Assembly: GCF_005862305.2 (NCBI RefSeq)
Contig: NZ_CP054022.1
Coordinates: 992,001-1,056,000, forward strand
Direction: 5' to 3'
DNA: 64,000 nucleotides
Source of the DNA: Rhizobium indicum
GTDB lineage: Bacteria; Pseudomonadota; Alphaproteobacteria; Rhizobiales; Rhizobiaceae
This document shows, in pieces, positions 16,482 through 25,529 of the stretch. The notes below the pieces were generated by a model that was given only the letters and a program-made list of their open reading frames with translations, ran no database searches and was not told where the DNA came from. The position numbers and the translations under genes are program-made. The stretch's first letter is position 1. Each line of letters starts with the position of its first letter.

Positions 16482-17393
16482 ATGATGAAATCATCCCTCA
16501 ACCATATGCCACTTCGCAAGCAGCGCGAGATTGGCCGCGTTCTGGAAATTCTCCACGAGGAATTCGAGGACGCGTTGAAGGATGCGGCGGCCGATTTCAA
16601 GAAGCGCGGCCGGATCCTGAAGATCATCCTGTTCGGCTCCTACGCCAAGGGTGGCTGGGTCGATGAACCCTTCACGATGAAGGGGTATCGCTCCGATTTC
16701 GATCTCTTGATCATCGTCAACAACCGCAAGCTCTGCGAGTTTGCCGAGTACTGGTACAAGGCCGCCGACCGGCTGATCCGGGAAAGCTCGATCGAAACGC
16801 CGGTGAGTTTCATCGTCCACTCCAGACGCGAGGTAAATACCTACCTCAAGGAAGGACAGTATTTTTTCTCCGATATTCGCAAGCAAGGCATCGTTCTCTA
16901 CGAACTGGACGATGAATCTCTCCCCGAGCCGGAACCGCTTTCGCCGGCAGATCGGTTGCGTGTGGCGAAGGAGCACCACTCGGATCGGTTTTCGCTGGCG
17001 CAGGCGTTTCTAAAGGGCTTTCGGTTCTACGTTAGCGAGAAGGAACTCCGCGTGGCGGCGTTTGAGCTCCATCAATCGATCGAGCAGGCCTATTCCTGTG
17101 TCCTGCTTACACTCACCAATTACGGCCCGCCATCCCACAACATCAAGTTCCTACGCTCGCTTGCCGAGGAGCAGGACCGACGACTAATCGAGGCCTTTCC
17201 TCGCGATCAGCACAGAGAACGCGCCTGGTTCAACACGCTAAACGAAGCATATGTCAAGGCACGGTACTCCGAGCATTTCGAGATCAACGACGAAGCGCTT
17301 AGTTGGCTTGGGGAGCGAACGGCCAAGCTGCTTGAGTTGGTAAAAATCGTTTGCTCCGAGCATTTGGAGAAGCTTGAGCGGAGTAAGGTGTAG
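16482..17393 (+). CDS. Nucleotidyltransferase-HEPN fusion protein
   Basis: A protein of about 303 residues. The N-terminal half is a minimal nucleotidyltransferase (MNT) domain: IILFGSYAKGG ... SDFDLLIIV near 50-90, with the paired acidic residues of the pol-beta fold. The C-terminal half (about 165-300) is a HEPN domain: AFELHQSIEQAYSCVLLTL and the motif RYSEH in KARYSEHFEI. Two-gene MNT/HEPN pairs are toxin-antitoxin systems in which the transferase AMPylates the HEPN RNase. Here both are on one chain, so toxicity would be regulated internally. The start is MMKSSLNHM at 16482. An insertion sequence lies downstream. Confidence 0.85.
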   Translation: MMKSSLNHMPLRKQREIGRVLEILHEEFEDALKDAAADFKKRGRILKIILFGSYAKGGWVDEPFTMKGYRSDFDLLIIVNNRKLCEFAEYWYKAADRLIRESSIETPVSFIVHSRREVNTYLKEGQYFFSDIRKQGIVLYELDDESLPEPEPLSPADRLRVAKEHHSDRFSLAQAFLKGFRFYVSEKELRVAAFELHQSIEQAYSCVLLTLTNYGPPSHNIKFLRSLAEEQDRRLIEAFPRDQHRERAWFNTLNEAYVKARYSEHFEINDEALSWLGERTAKLLELVKIVCSEHLEKLERSKV

Positions 17394-17586
17394 CGGCGGA
17401 TCGTGAGCTCTATGTTAGCCATTTGGGGTGCAATCCCACGGCCTAATATGCGGGAAAGCGTCTTCGACCGGCGGTCTTGACCGGAATCGAGCGATCGGCC
17501 CTGCCAATTCCCCAATTGAAGCTCTAGAAGGGATCTAAACCGGCGGCGCCTCAACTCAATAAGCTAAGTGCCTGATAAACCGAAAT

Positions 17587-19321
17587 TGTCAAAGCTGGTT
17601 AGAGCCGCGACGGTTCCAGCCAATTAGAAACGCGACACTTGTTCCTCGGATCAGCCCCCGCTCCGACCGGCTGGGCCGGGTTGCAAGGGAGGAGCGGGGG
17701 CGGGTGAGATGCACCCTTTCGGCTTTAGCTTTTAGATATGCTCGCCACCATTCATTCTGCAGCCTCCATACGAGCCAGAGCTTTCTGTCGCTTAGCAATT
17801 ACGTCCGGGTCGCTCATGAAGTCCTTCCTTTTACCCGGCTTGCGCCCCCGCTTCTGATATCCGTTGCTCGTGCTGCCGTCGCGAATGCCGAACATATGAT
17901 CTGTCTGGCCGGTGCGGCGAGGGCCGCTCTTGCTGCGCTGCTGTTCCCGCCCGGCCTGCTGTTCTATGATGGCCGAGAGCACGTCATCCAGGCGCTTGTT
18001 CTCGACAACAACTGACCGATGAACCGACCGCAAGGTGTCAAAGGTTCTGTAAGGTAGGACGTAACTCTCATGCATGATCTCGAGGCGTCCATCCGGATAG
18101 TCGCAAACCACGACCTTCTTGCCTGCCAAGGGTCTGGAGACAGCACTGGGTTCGAGAACGAAGAGGACTTTGTCATAGCGCAGCGTCAGGGATTGCGACA
18201 GCGTGCGAGCTTCTTTCCTACACATGGCGCCATCAAGGTTCTCATGATCGGCCAGCGGCCGGTGCATGTCCTTCGAATTACGCGGTTGCTTACCAAAACG
18301 AGAATTGAAATCCACAATGAATTCTGATGCATAGGCGTTGGCAGCCTCGATCGTGTCGATACTGCGAAGCCGCAACTCCTTCACCAGCCGATCCTGCAGC
18401 GTCTGGTTGGCGCGCTCCACACGGCCTTTGGCTTGCGGAGTGTTGGCGCAGATAATGTCGATGTTCAGCTCATAGAGCGCACGTCCAAACTGCGTTAGCC
18501 CGCTCGTCCGGTCTTTCTCCGATGCATTAGTCGAGCGAAAGACGCTGTGCTTGTCGCTATAGAACGCCAGTGGTTTGCCCCATTGCTGCAGATAAGCCTT
18601 TGTCGCATGCAGATAGTCGAACGTGTTCTCTGATCCAGCGAACCGCAGATGCAGCAACTTGCCGGTCGCATCATCGATATAGACCAGCAGGGCGCATTTG
18701 GGGCCGCGGTTCTCGAACCACCAATGATGCGAGCCATCGATCTGAACCAACTCACCGAAACAGTCGCGCCGGCCGCGCGGCTGGAAAACCCGCTTCTTGC
18801 GCTCACGCCGCGAGACCCAGATACCGGCCTCGGTCATCCATTGCCGCAGCGTTTCCTTGGCGACCGAGATCCGGTGCAGCTCGATCAGCTTCTCACGCGC
18901 CAGCGTCGGACCGAAATCAAGATAGCGCTCCCGGATCAGATCCAGCGCCGCATTGCGAAACTCCTCGCAGTGGCGCCGGTTGCTCGGCTGCGATCGCTTC
19001 TTGGAAACGAGCCCGGCTGGACCATCCCTGTCATAGGCCTGTAGCAGCCTGTGCATCTGACTTCGGCTAAGGCCCAGCTGTTCGGCGGCCCGGACAACGC
19101 TCAGGCGTTCGTCACGGATCTTCTGGATGACTTCGAGGCGATGCAATTCTTTCTGCGACATGGTGATCATAAAGGACATGACGGCTCCGACCGCTCCTGG
19201 TCTCGACCAGGCTGAAGATCGTCATCCTTGCTCCCAACGTTGGCTTTGACCAGCGCGTCGAGAGGCGAGACTGTCGCATCTCTAACTGGCCCAACTGTCG
19301 CATTACTAAATAGCCGCTACA
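17587..19321 (-). mobile_element. Intact insertion sequence (ISNCY-like), 5-bp target duplication
   Basis: The element is 1735 bp. Ends are imperfect inverted repeats starting TGT: TGTCAAAGCTGGTTAG at 17587 and TGTAGCGGCTATTTAG read inwards from 19321. Each end holds two TTAG-n4/5-GCGAC sub-repeats. The flanking GAAAT at 17582-17586 and 19322-19326 is a perfect 5-bp target duplication, so this is a recent simple insertion. The first 599 bp (17587-18185) recur without visible difference at 50420-51018. Confidence 0.85.
17752..19179 (-). CDS. ISNCY-family transposase
   Basis: A 475-residue DDE transposase. The N-terminal helix-turn-helix (RAAEQLGLSRSQMHRLLQAY) is at about 30-55 and a second winged helix at about 80-125. 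The integrase core starts near 150 with FGELVQIDGSHHWWFENRG, DDATGKLLHLRF and the final acidic residue in AKGRVERANQTLQDR. The C-terminal part is basic (KRGRKPGKRKDF). ATG at 19179 follows GGAGCCGTC. It is complete and intact, so the element may be active. Its last 144 codons are also present in the chimeric ORF at 50585-51628. Confidence 0.9.
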   Translation of the reverse strand: MSFMITMSQKELHRLEVIQKIRDERLSVVRAAEQLGLSRSQMHRLLQAYDRDGPAGLVSKKRSQPSNRRHCEEFRNAALDLIRERYLDFGPTLAREKLIELHRISVAKETLRQWMTEAGIWVSRRERKKRVFQPRGRRDCFGELVQIDGSHHWWFENRGPKCALLVYIDDATGKLLHLRFAGSENTFDYLHATKAYLQQWGKPLAFYSDKHSVFRSTNASEKDRTSGLTQFGRALYELNIDIICANTPQAKGRVERANQTLQDRLVKELRLRSIDTIEAANAYASEFIVDFNSRFGKQPRNSKDMHRPLADHENLDGAMCRKEARTLSQSLTLRYDKVLFVLEPSAVSRPLAGKKVVVCDYPDGRLEIMHESYVLPYRTFDTLRSVHRSVVVENKRLDDVLSAIIEQQAGREQQRSKSGPRRTGQTDHMFGIRDGSTSNGYQKRGRKPGKRKDFMSDPDVIAKRQKALARMEAAE

Positions 19322-19326
19322 GAAAT

Positions 19327-19981
19327 TCTCGGCATAACGTTGATTTATGGAACTGCAAGGAAATATCTTCATTCGGCTTAGCAACCGCATGCCTCATTGT
19401 TGCCATCGCTTGCCATGGTCGGGACGCCGTGAGGTAGATTCCGCGACCTGCAGCCCGAGTGCATGTCCGCGTTTGAACTGCAACCCCTCGGAAAGCTCCC
19501 GATCGGCGGCCGAACGCCTCCCGCTTATGAGACTGTACGTGGCGCTCTCATTCGCCTGATTTCAGCGAAAGCCGCCGAGCGCGGCGAAATGTCTTGGGGG
19601 AGTCGCTATCTTGGGGAAATAGAGGTGAAAGCTTTGGGGACCCGCCAGGACTGAGCCAAGGGCCCGGTTAGGAAATGAGGCGTACTGCCATTTCGCGCAT
19701 ACGGATCTTGGAGGAAGGACGTGCTCAGAACTCGAGAAGGCGTAAAAATATGCTTGGTCAATCGATCGAGGGGTCCGTCGCCCCGCAGTTCCCTGCACCG
19801 CAGCCCGGAACGTTGATGAACTCGACCCCTCCCTCCCTGATAGCCCTGATTAGCTGAGCCCCCGTTGAGCGATGCAATCCATGTCTGCCTCCTTCGAAGT
19901 CGCGGATCGTACTCCGCGACACGGATGAGTGCGCGGCCAGGTCATCTTTAGTGGCCTGCTGCCGGTTTATCGGACACGAGG
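19327..19981. other. Gap, no gene seen
   Basis: The 650 bases between the insertion sequence and the IS3 remnant hold short open frames only, with no recognisable product. Near 19960 the text changes into the outer end of the IS3-type element. Confidence 0.4.
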
Positions 19982-20280
19982 TTAAGCTAATCCCACCTTT
20001 GTTTCAAAGTCATTGGGGCTGAGATAGCCCAGTGTCGAGTGGCGGCGCTTCGGGTTGTAGAAACGCTCGATGTAATCGAACACATCGGCTCTGGCGTCAT
20101 TCCTCGTGCGATAAACCTTCCGTGCCGTTCTCTCCGTTTTCAGTGAGGAGAAGAAGCTCTCCATTGCAGCGTTGTCCCAGACATTTCCAGAGCGGCTCAT
20201 CAAGCAGGTGATGCCGTGATCTCCCATGAGGCGCTGGAACTGCTCGCTGGTATATTGGCTGCCCTGGTCGGAGTGATGCC
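19982..20280 (-). pseudogene. IS3-family transposase (orfB) C-terminal remnant
   Basis: The last 97 codons of an IS3-type integrase: HHSDQGSQYTSEQFQRLMGD...SGNVWDNAAMESFFSSLKTE... ending YIERFYNPKRRHSTLGYLSP, NDFETKVGLA and stop. The catalytic D of HSDxGSQY and the final E of MESFFSSLK are present. The first catalytic Asp and the orfA part are missing. Truncated at about 20280. Confidence 0.85.
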
Positions 20281-20400
20281 GTGCCGATATAGAGGGCCGG
20301 GCGCCGACAATGGCAGTATCGTTCGGCGTCACCACTGCGGCCCGCGAGGCCGGAGCAATCGAAGGGTCCATTGAAATCCTCCTCTAAGACCTCAGCTCCG

Positions 20401-20449
20401 CAGTTTGGTCTTGTGCCGTACCAACTCGGGTGGGCACAAGACCAAACTG
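20401..20449. repeat. Perfect 17-bp inverted repeat
   Basis: CAGTTTGGTCTTGTGCC (20401-20417) and its exact complement (20433-20449), separated by 15 bases. It could be a transposon end pair, a terminator without T-tract, or an RNA hairpin. The ribosome binding site of a tiny ORF begins one base after the right arm. Confidence 0.75.
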
Positions 20450-20460
20450 GAAAGGAGCCC

Positions 20461-20526
20461 ATGCAACCAACACTCACGTTTCCGGGTTCGACGGCCAAGA
20501 TGTCCTTCGAAAGGAGAATCAGATGA
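20461..20526 (+). CDS. Tiny ORF (21 aa) coupled to the next gene
   Basis: The ATG follows AAAGGAGCCC and opens MQPTLTFPGSTAKMSF. Its TGA overlaps the ATG of the following 62-residue gene (ATGA). Its position right after a 17-bp hairpin and the four-base overlap suggest translational coupling. No family is recognised. Confidence 0.4.
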   Translation: MQPTLTFPGSTAKMSFERRIR

Positions 20527-20711
20527 GACTGGTGCCATTCCAATACGCCGGCCACAATCCCGCCGTCGTCTTCATTAACCCGGAACAGGTTGTTGCTGTG
20601 CGAGCATTCGACAAGAGCACTGACATCTATGTTGCTGCGCCTCAGAAGGATGGCGCGCCATATCCCGTCAGAGAGACGGTCGAAGAAGTCGTTAAGCTGC
20701 TAACGGCTTAG
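20523..20711 (+). CDS. Hypothetical small protein, FlbD-like pattern
   Basis: A 62-residue soluble protein. The order 'FINPEQVVAVRAF ... IYVAAP ... YPVRETVEEVVKLLTA' recalls small FlbD/YlzI-type proteins (INPDxVE... YxVxESxEEVxxKI), but the match is only in pattern. The start is fixed by GGAGAATCAG before the ATG and by the overlap with the 21-codon ORF upstream. Confidence 0.6.
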   Translation: MRLVPFQYAGHNPAVVFINPEQVVAVRAFDKSTDIYVAAPQKDGAPYPVRETVEEVVKLLTA

Positions 20712-20725
20712 CATGCCGAGCGGCC

Positions 20726-20750
20726 GGAACTTCTATACTTCATCGATGTT
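20726..20750 (+). promoter_or_regulatory. EcfG-type promoter (39-aa membrane protein)
   Basis: GGAAC (20726-20730), 16 bases, TGTT (20747-20750). The -10 element ends eight bases before the ATG at 20759, so the message would be leaderless or nearly so. Confidence 0.5.
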
Positions 20751-20758
20751 TTATCGGC

Positions 20759-20878
20759 ATGAGCAACACAGAGCAAAAAGCCACGAAAGGCATGATCAAA
20801 TTCGTGCTGACTATCTTCGTTGTCGCGATGATCATAGCGCTGGCGTATTTGGCCTTCTTCACGCCCGGGCAGGCGTAA
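20759..20878 (+). CDS. 39-residue single-span membrane protein
   Basis: MSNTEQKATKGMIKF followed by the hydrophobic span VLTIFVVAMIIALAYLAFF and TPGQA. It has a charged N-terminus, one transmembrane helix and a short outside tail. There is no ribosome binding site before the first ATG; an in-frame ATG 33 bases later is an alternative. The general-stress-type promoter immediately upstream supports the gene. Function unknown. Confidence 0.55.
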   Translation: MSNTEQKATKGMIKFVLTIFVVAMIIALAYLAFFTPGQA

Positions 20879-20987
20879 GCTGAACGGCACCAAGTACATC
20901 GATCGTATGCTAGAGCGGCCAACAACCGCAGCAGATCGCCCTGCCACCGCAGCCGAATGGCTCTGCCTCCAAATTGGAGTAGGCGAG

Positions 20988-21230
20988 ATGAGCGAGAACT
21001 TCAGCGCCAAGGAGACCTTCGCCATATATGGCGAGTACGCAACCACGATCACATTCCTCCGGGATGAATTTTTCAGCGAGGAAAAGACGTTGCCGACGAT
21101 GCAAGATGCAATCGATTACCTGAAAGCATTGGACCCTACCCCACTAGGGATAGTTCTCCACATCCGCGCTCACGGTCGCGACATACCATTCGACCGCGAT
21201 AATATAGCGAAGCTGATGCGGGAGCTATGA
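20988..21230 (+). CDS. Hypothetical protein (80 aa)
   Basis: Opens MSENFSAKETFAIYGEYATT and contains MQDAIDYLKALDPTPLGIVL. A small acidic alpha/beta-looking protein with no family I recognise. The ATG is preceded by GGAGTAGGCGAG. It follows the 39-residue membrane protein by 109 bases on the same strand. Confidence 0.5.
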   Translation: MSENFSAKETFAIYGEYATTITFLRDEFFSEEKTLPTMQDAIDYLKALDPTPLGIVLHIRAHGRDIPFDRDNIAKLMREL

Positions 21231-21313
21231 GTGAAATGCGGACCTATTGCTGATAAGTCAACGGGATGGAGCCCTACAGAGCTCCGTCCGCGCAAATCAT
21301 GACTATAGCTAAT

Positions 21314-21790
21314 CTATAGCCGTTTCCTGTAACGGCGCAAGTGCCAGTCAAGCCTTTTTTTCCGTTGCGTACCACGGTTTTTCATACCCCAATCGCGGGC
21401 CATCTCATCGAGGCCATCCTTTAGATAATCTGCAAGCGTTTTGCGCTCCCGATGCGAACTGGCAAGCTCCCCGATCGCGAAGCCTTGACCGGCTACCTTG
21501 CTCATGATGTCGTAGGCTCCGACGCCAAGGATTTCGCGGCAGCGCTTCAGCTGCTGCTATTCCGTCAAAGGTTCGCGAGAGCCGCCGCCGTCGACCGGCT
21601 CGCGGCTCTAGTCGAACGATCCTGCCCCTGCCCCGCTCATGGACTCGTAGAGCGCCTTGAAGCGTGTCGCCGCGGCAAGCTGAGCCTCGTTGATCTGCTT
21701 CCTTGCAGCAAGCGTGACGATAGCGCTCTCGCGGATATTCATCTGCGCCTGGATCTTCACCGGGTTGGCTTCGACCCCTTGGTGATGCAA
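21314..21790 (-). pseudogene. DUF6456-like gene remnant with two in-frame amber codons
   Basis: A single frame reads ANPVKIQAQMNIRESAIVTL..., INEAQLAAATRFKALYES, GAGAGSFD, TAG, SREPVDGGGSREPLTE, TAG, QQLKRCREILGVGAYDIMSK..., ASSHRERKTLADYLKDGLDE and on to a basic tail. This follows the conserved C-terminal domain of rhizobial helix-turn-helix proteins that I recall as DUF6456, in which the residue after GSxD is normally Tyr. The two stops replace single codons without shifting the frame. The N-terminal part is replaced by the glycoside-hydrolase fragment at about 21800. Confidence 0.6.
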
Positions 21791-21809
21791 GCACTGGGCG
21801 GTGGCGAAG

Positions 21810-23030
21810 AAACCATTTCATTCGCGCGGAGAAATTCGGTAGCCGATCCAGGACATCTCGACCGATCACCTCGACAGCAAACAATGGGATTAACCCCACC
21901 ATGGAGCGCACTCGAAGCGTCTGTTGCGCGCCCTCGAAATCTCTGACAACGTCATAGAAAAAGCCGTCCTGCTCATCCCAGAGGCTCTCGTCAGCTCCCC
22001 CCGCCCCGGACATGGCGGCAGCGATGGAAAGAAAGTGCTCGAAGAACTTTGTCGCCAGATCCTCATACACCGGACGTTCCAACGCCAGTTCGATCGACAT
22101 TGCCATCAAGTTCAGTGCGTACATTGCCATCCAGGCGGTCCCGTCCGCTTGATCGATGGAGCTTCCATCAGGCATCTGCTCGGACCGGTTGAACGGGCTA
22201 ATATTGTCCAAGCCGAGGAAACCTCCCCGGAACAGGTTCCGTTCGCCATCATCCCGGCGATTGACCCACCATGTGAAGTTCAGGCTGAGCTTGTGCAGCA
22301 CGCGCTCGAGAAAATCGAGGTCTCCGCCCCCCTTGCCGCCTTCGCCTTCGGTAGACCTGCAAAGCAGCCCACGCATGCACGGGAGGATTAGCGTCACCGA
22401 AGTCCCATTCGTAAGCTGGCAACTGGCCATTGGGGTGCATGTACCAGTCGCGCGTCAACAACTCGAGTTGGTCCTTCGCAAAAGCTGCATCGACCGTCGC
22501 CAAGGCCACGCACTGAAAGGCCAGGTCCCAGGAAGCGTACCAAGGGTACTCCCACTTGTCGGGCATCAGGACGACGTCCGCATTGTTCAGGTGCTGCCAC
22601 TTGGCGTTACGGCCGGACGGCTGACCGGCGGTTCAGGCTGACCAGGGTCACCCGCCAGCCACTTCGGTACATCGTAGTAGTAGAACTGTTTCGACCACAG
22701 CAGGCCAGCAATCGCCTGACGATGCACTGCGCGAGCGTCGGTTCCCAATCCTGGCTGTAAAGCAGCGAAGAACTCGTCTGCCTCCCGAATCCGCGCATCG
22801 AAGATCCCGTCGAAGTCCTGGAAGGGCGGAGACCGTTCTCTCTCCGGATGCCACCGGGCACGCACCACACCCGTTTTTCCGGGACCTAACTTCATTTCGC
22901 TGATCGCAGCCGCTTTCGTCCCTCTATCCCTTCTGATGGCCTTCTCCCGCCCCTCAACCAGATAGTCGTTGATGCCATCCTTGAAAGGTCTTGGCCGGGA
23001 GGAGGGATCGGATACCAACGAGGAGGGGAT
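21810..23030 (-). pseudogene. MGH1-like (GH63-type) glycoside hydrolase fragment
   Basis: It reads FKDGINDYLVEGREKAI..GTKAAA near 23000, WSKQFYYYDVPKWLAGDPGQ near 22660, a frameshift near 22605, [20 protein letters not shown] and [20 protein letters not shown], a frameshift near 22355, then [20 protein letters not shown]..., FLGLDNISPFNRSEQMPDGS and DESLWDEQDGFFYDVVRD. This is the central catalytic (alpha/alpha)6-barrel part of a protein normally near 880 residues. Both the N-terminal third and the C-terminal part are missing. Two frameshifts confirm it is dead. Confidence 0.8.
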
Positions 23031-23589
23031 GACTGATACGCGGGTCTAGGTGCTTTTGCGGGCATTAGGTAGGAAAACAATCACGAGCCGCCCGGTGAGA
23101 ACACGCGGCCTCCTCCGGCGCGGCTTCGGTTTGCAAACCGAGGCTAACAGCCGCGCTCCGAAAAGTGGGGCATGCCAGATCAACGGCGGGACGTCTTTAG
23201 CGACGACGTGACGGAGGATATCATTGCTGGGCTCTCGCGGTCGTGTTGGTGCAAGGAGCCAGCATTCTGACGACTACGTCGGCCCACCCTTCGTCCTTCG
23301 GCTAAGGAGAACCAATGCCGCTTCAGATGCGCCCCGGACGTGCCGCCATTTCTCAGAGACGAGAATGGCCATATTCCCATGAACGATGAGACGGCCGACT
23401 GGCTCGTGATCGGGCGCACTGGCGAAAGCGTACGAAAACCGGGTGGCAGCGGCCGATACTCTCGGCATTCCGGCCGGTACCTCGATGTCGCGGTGTCAAC
23501 GTGCGCGGGAGGCTCCGTTCAATCGAGCATGACCCGTCGCCCACATACCCGTCTCCCTGTTTTGCCTACCTCTACGAACGAGATAAGAC
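23031..23589. other. Gap, no gene seen
   Basis: Begins at the broken end of the glycoside-hydrolase fragment and runs to the 3' end of the frameshifted gene at 23590. Only short unsupported frames. Confidence 0.4.
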
Positions 23590-23927
23590 TTATTTCTTTT
23601 TAGCCAAGCGACGGCTGTTGGCGCGAACCCGCTTACCGAATGGTCTCACGGCGGCTGCGACGACCGCGTCGCGGGTTTTCGGCACCGAGGGACGTCCGCC
23701 CATCATCATGTGGTGTCGAATGCAGCCGTCGACGGTGCCATGTTGACGGCCACCGCGCTCTCTGCAGTGGCCGCGACTTTTTCTGCGACCATGCGGTGAA
23801 GCTCCGCCGCATCCTGCGGTTTGCCTGTCAGGGCCGCGAGTTGCATCTGCTGGAGCCGGAGCGCCATCACGAACGGAGCCTCTAACCAGAACGTGACAGC
23901 ATTCGTACGAAGTCGGCGCGGCGTCAT
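23590..23927 (-). pseudogene. Phasin/granule-protein-like small gene, frameshifted
   Basis: Starts MTPRRLRTNAVTFWLEAPFV after AGGAGCACTCACC and continues MALRLQQMQLAALTGKPQDA, AELHRMVAEKVAATAESAVA. The frame then changes near 23710 to the basic C-terminus DAVVAAAVRPFGKRVRANSR-RLAKKK. The two parts together match small rhizobial proteins with a helical middle and an RxRANxRRL tail. One frameshift separates them. A recoded or alternative tail cannot be excluded. Confidence 0.5.
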
Positions 23928-23938
23928 GGTGAGTGCTC

Positions 23939-23965
23939 CTATGTAGCGGGCAGCCATATAAGCAT
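23939..23965 (-). CDS. Possible leader peptide (8 aa)
   Basis: ATG after CCAAGGAGGC encodes MLIWLPAT and a TAG that forms part of the next gene's ribosome binding site (TAGGAGCACTCACC-ATG). The near-consensus Shine-Dalgarno makes this tiny ORF stand out. Confidence 0.3.
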   Translation of the reverse strand: MLIWLPAT

Positions 23966-24005
23966 GCCTCCTTGGATGGACCTCCATGAAAAAGACGCAT
24001 GCGGC

Positions 24006-25178
24006 TCATGCGGAAGATGGCGCTATGCGGCGTAACGCCAGATACTCCCACAACGCCACCACAAAAAGGACGGCGGTTGCGAGCATCTGGATGTGATAGT
24101 TGTCCGTTATGGGCAGCAGCAGCGCGACCATCACGAGCAACACGAGCCCACCAATATGCGAGACCGGCATCTCGCGGGCAGCGGCTCGTTTCACCCAGAT
24201 ATTTCCTATGAGAAAGAGCGCCGGACCGCCCAGGATCGCGACAGCCTCCTTGGGCGTGCTTTCCTCGCTTGCAAGCGAAAGGCTGAAGTCTTGGCCTACC
24301 GCCGCGAGGATGATGCCTGCAACAATTGGCAGATGGCCGTAGGTGAAAAGTTTCAGCGCGACACTCTCCGGTTTAGACGTCGCTTCCGCCTTGTCCGCTA
24401 CTTTCTCCTGGCCGTGATGAAAATAAATCCACCACATGAACCCGATGCTGAGGAAAGCGCTGCAGAAGACAGCAAAAGTCAGATCGCCCGCCATGTGTTC
24501 GGCGGCATTGCGGCCGGTCGTCAGGATCGTCTCGCCGAGGCAGATTATCACGAACAGTGCACAGCGTTCGGCCATGTGCTCGCCTGAGACATCCAAAGTC
24601 TCACGTCCCGACTTTCCCATGCCTGGAACGTAATATCGAACGGCGGGTGATGCATATTCGATCAGAAGCGCAAGCGACCAGAAGACAGGACGCGCCTCCA
24701 GCGCACCGGCTATCCAAAATACACTCGACATCAGCATCCACAGGGTAATACGCAAGAAGGTCAGGGATGATGCCGGATCGACGCCGCGAAATGCATAGAG
24801 CGCGAAGACAGAGCGCCCGACTTGCATGGCGCTATAGATTGCGGCAAAGACCAGACCATGCGCTTCGAAGGCTTGGGGTATCGCAATGGCCAGCAGAACG
24901 CCGCCGAACATCAGGCCAAAAAGCAGCAGCCGGACAGGGTCTTTGTCGGTGTCTAAGAGGTTTGTGACCCATGTTGTGTTGATCCAGACCCACCAGACCG
25001 CGAAGATTAGGAGAAGCGATTCAATCGCGGCCGTCGAACTAAAATCGGATGCGAGCGCATGTGACAGCTGAATGAGCGCGAACACAAAAACCAGGTCGAA
25101 GAAAAGTTCGGGAAAGCTGGTTCTAGTTTGAGCTGCACCCTCTTTCCGGACCCAATTTCTGCTCCGGTCACTCGCCAT
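24006..25178 (-). CDS. Low temperature requirement protein A (LtrA family)
   Basis: A 390-residue integral membrane protein with about ten hydrophobic helices. The family signature FPELFFDLVFVFALIQLSHA is at residues 22-41, and the middle motifs GEHMAERCALFVIICLGETI and GFMWWIYFHHG are present. LtrA was named for a Listeria mutant that fails to grow in the cold; the biochemical role is unknown. It is intact, with a clean start. No promoter of the GGAAC type was found nearby. Confidence 0.88.
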   Translation of the reverse strand: MASDRSRNWVRKEGAAQTRTSFPELFFDLVFVFALIQLSHALASDFSSTAAIESLLLIFAVWWVWINTTWVTNLLDTDKDPVRLLLFGLMFGGVLLAIAIPQAFEAHGLVFAAIYSAMQVGRSVFALYAFRGVDPASSLTFLRITLWMLMSSVFWIAGALEARPVFWSLALLIEYASPAVRYYVPGMGKSGRETLDVSGEHMAERCALFVIICLGETILTTGRNAAEHMAGDLTFAVFCSAFLSIGFMWWIYFHHGQEKVADKAEATSKPESVALKLFTYGHLPIVAGIILAAVGQDFSLSLASEESTPKEAVAILGGPALFLIGNIWVKRAAAREMPVSHIGGLVLLVMVALLLPITDNYHIQMLATAVLFVVALWEYLALRRIAPSSA

Positions 25179-25240
25179 GTAACGCTCCGTTCCCGATCAC
25201 CTTGTGAAGGTAGGGGCCGCCTACGCTGAAGAAAATCAAT

Positions 25241-25507
25241 TCATCGAAGTCCCACGCGACTGACGACGGTAAGGTAGGGCGCAAGCTTGCTGTGGCAATT
25301 GCAGGTCAAAACACGATGCTGACTTGCCGGTGAGAAGGCGTACCGATCACGTATAAAGTAGGGATCCTTTTCGAACGGCAGCTTCGCTACGGCTTCTTCA
25401 ATCCTCGTCACGCGATAGGTCCTTTCGCTTTTCAGGCACTCCGAACGGTATGACTGTGATCGACCCGGGTGATCTGGTTTTATTATGCTGACGGGTTTCA
25501 CGGCCAT
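25241..25507 (-). CDS. Possible hypothetical protein (doubtful)
   Basis: An 88-codon frame beginning MAVKPVSIIKPDHPG. The part TRIEEAVAKLPFEKDPYFIR-DRYAFSPASQHRV looks coding, but there is no ribosome binding site and no recognised family. Confidence 0.25.
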   Translation of the reverse strand: MAVKPVSIIKPDHPGRSQSYRSECLKSERTYRVTRIEEAVAKLPFEKDPYFIRDRYAFSPASQHRVLTCNCHSKLAPYLTVVSRVGLR

Positions 25508-25529
25508 GGAAGAGTTGCCCGGCCCATCG

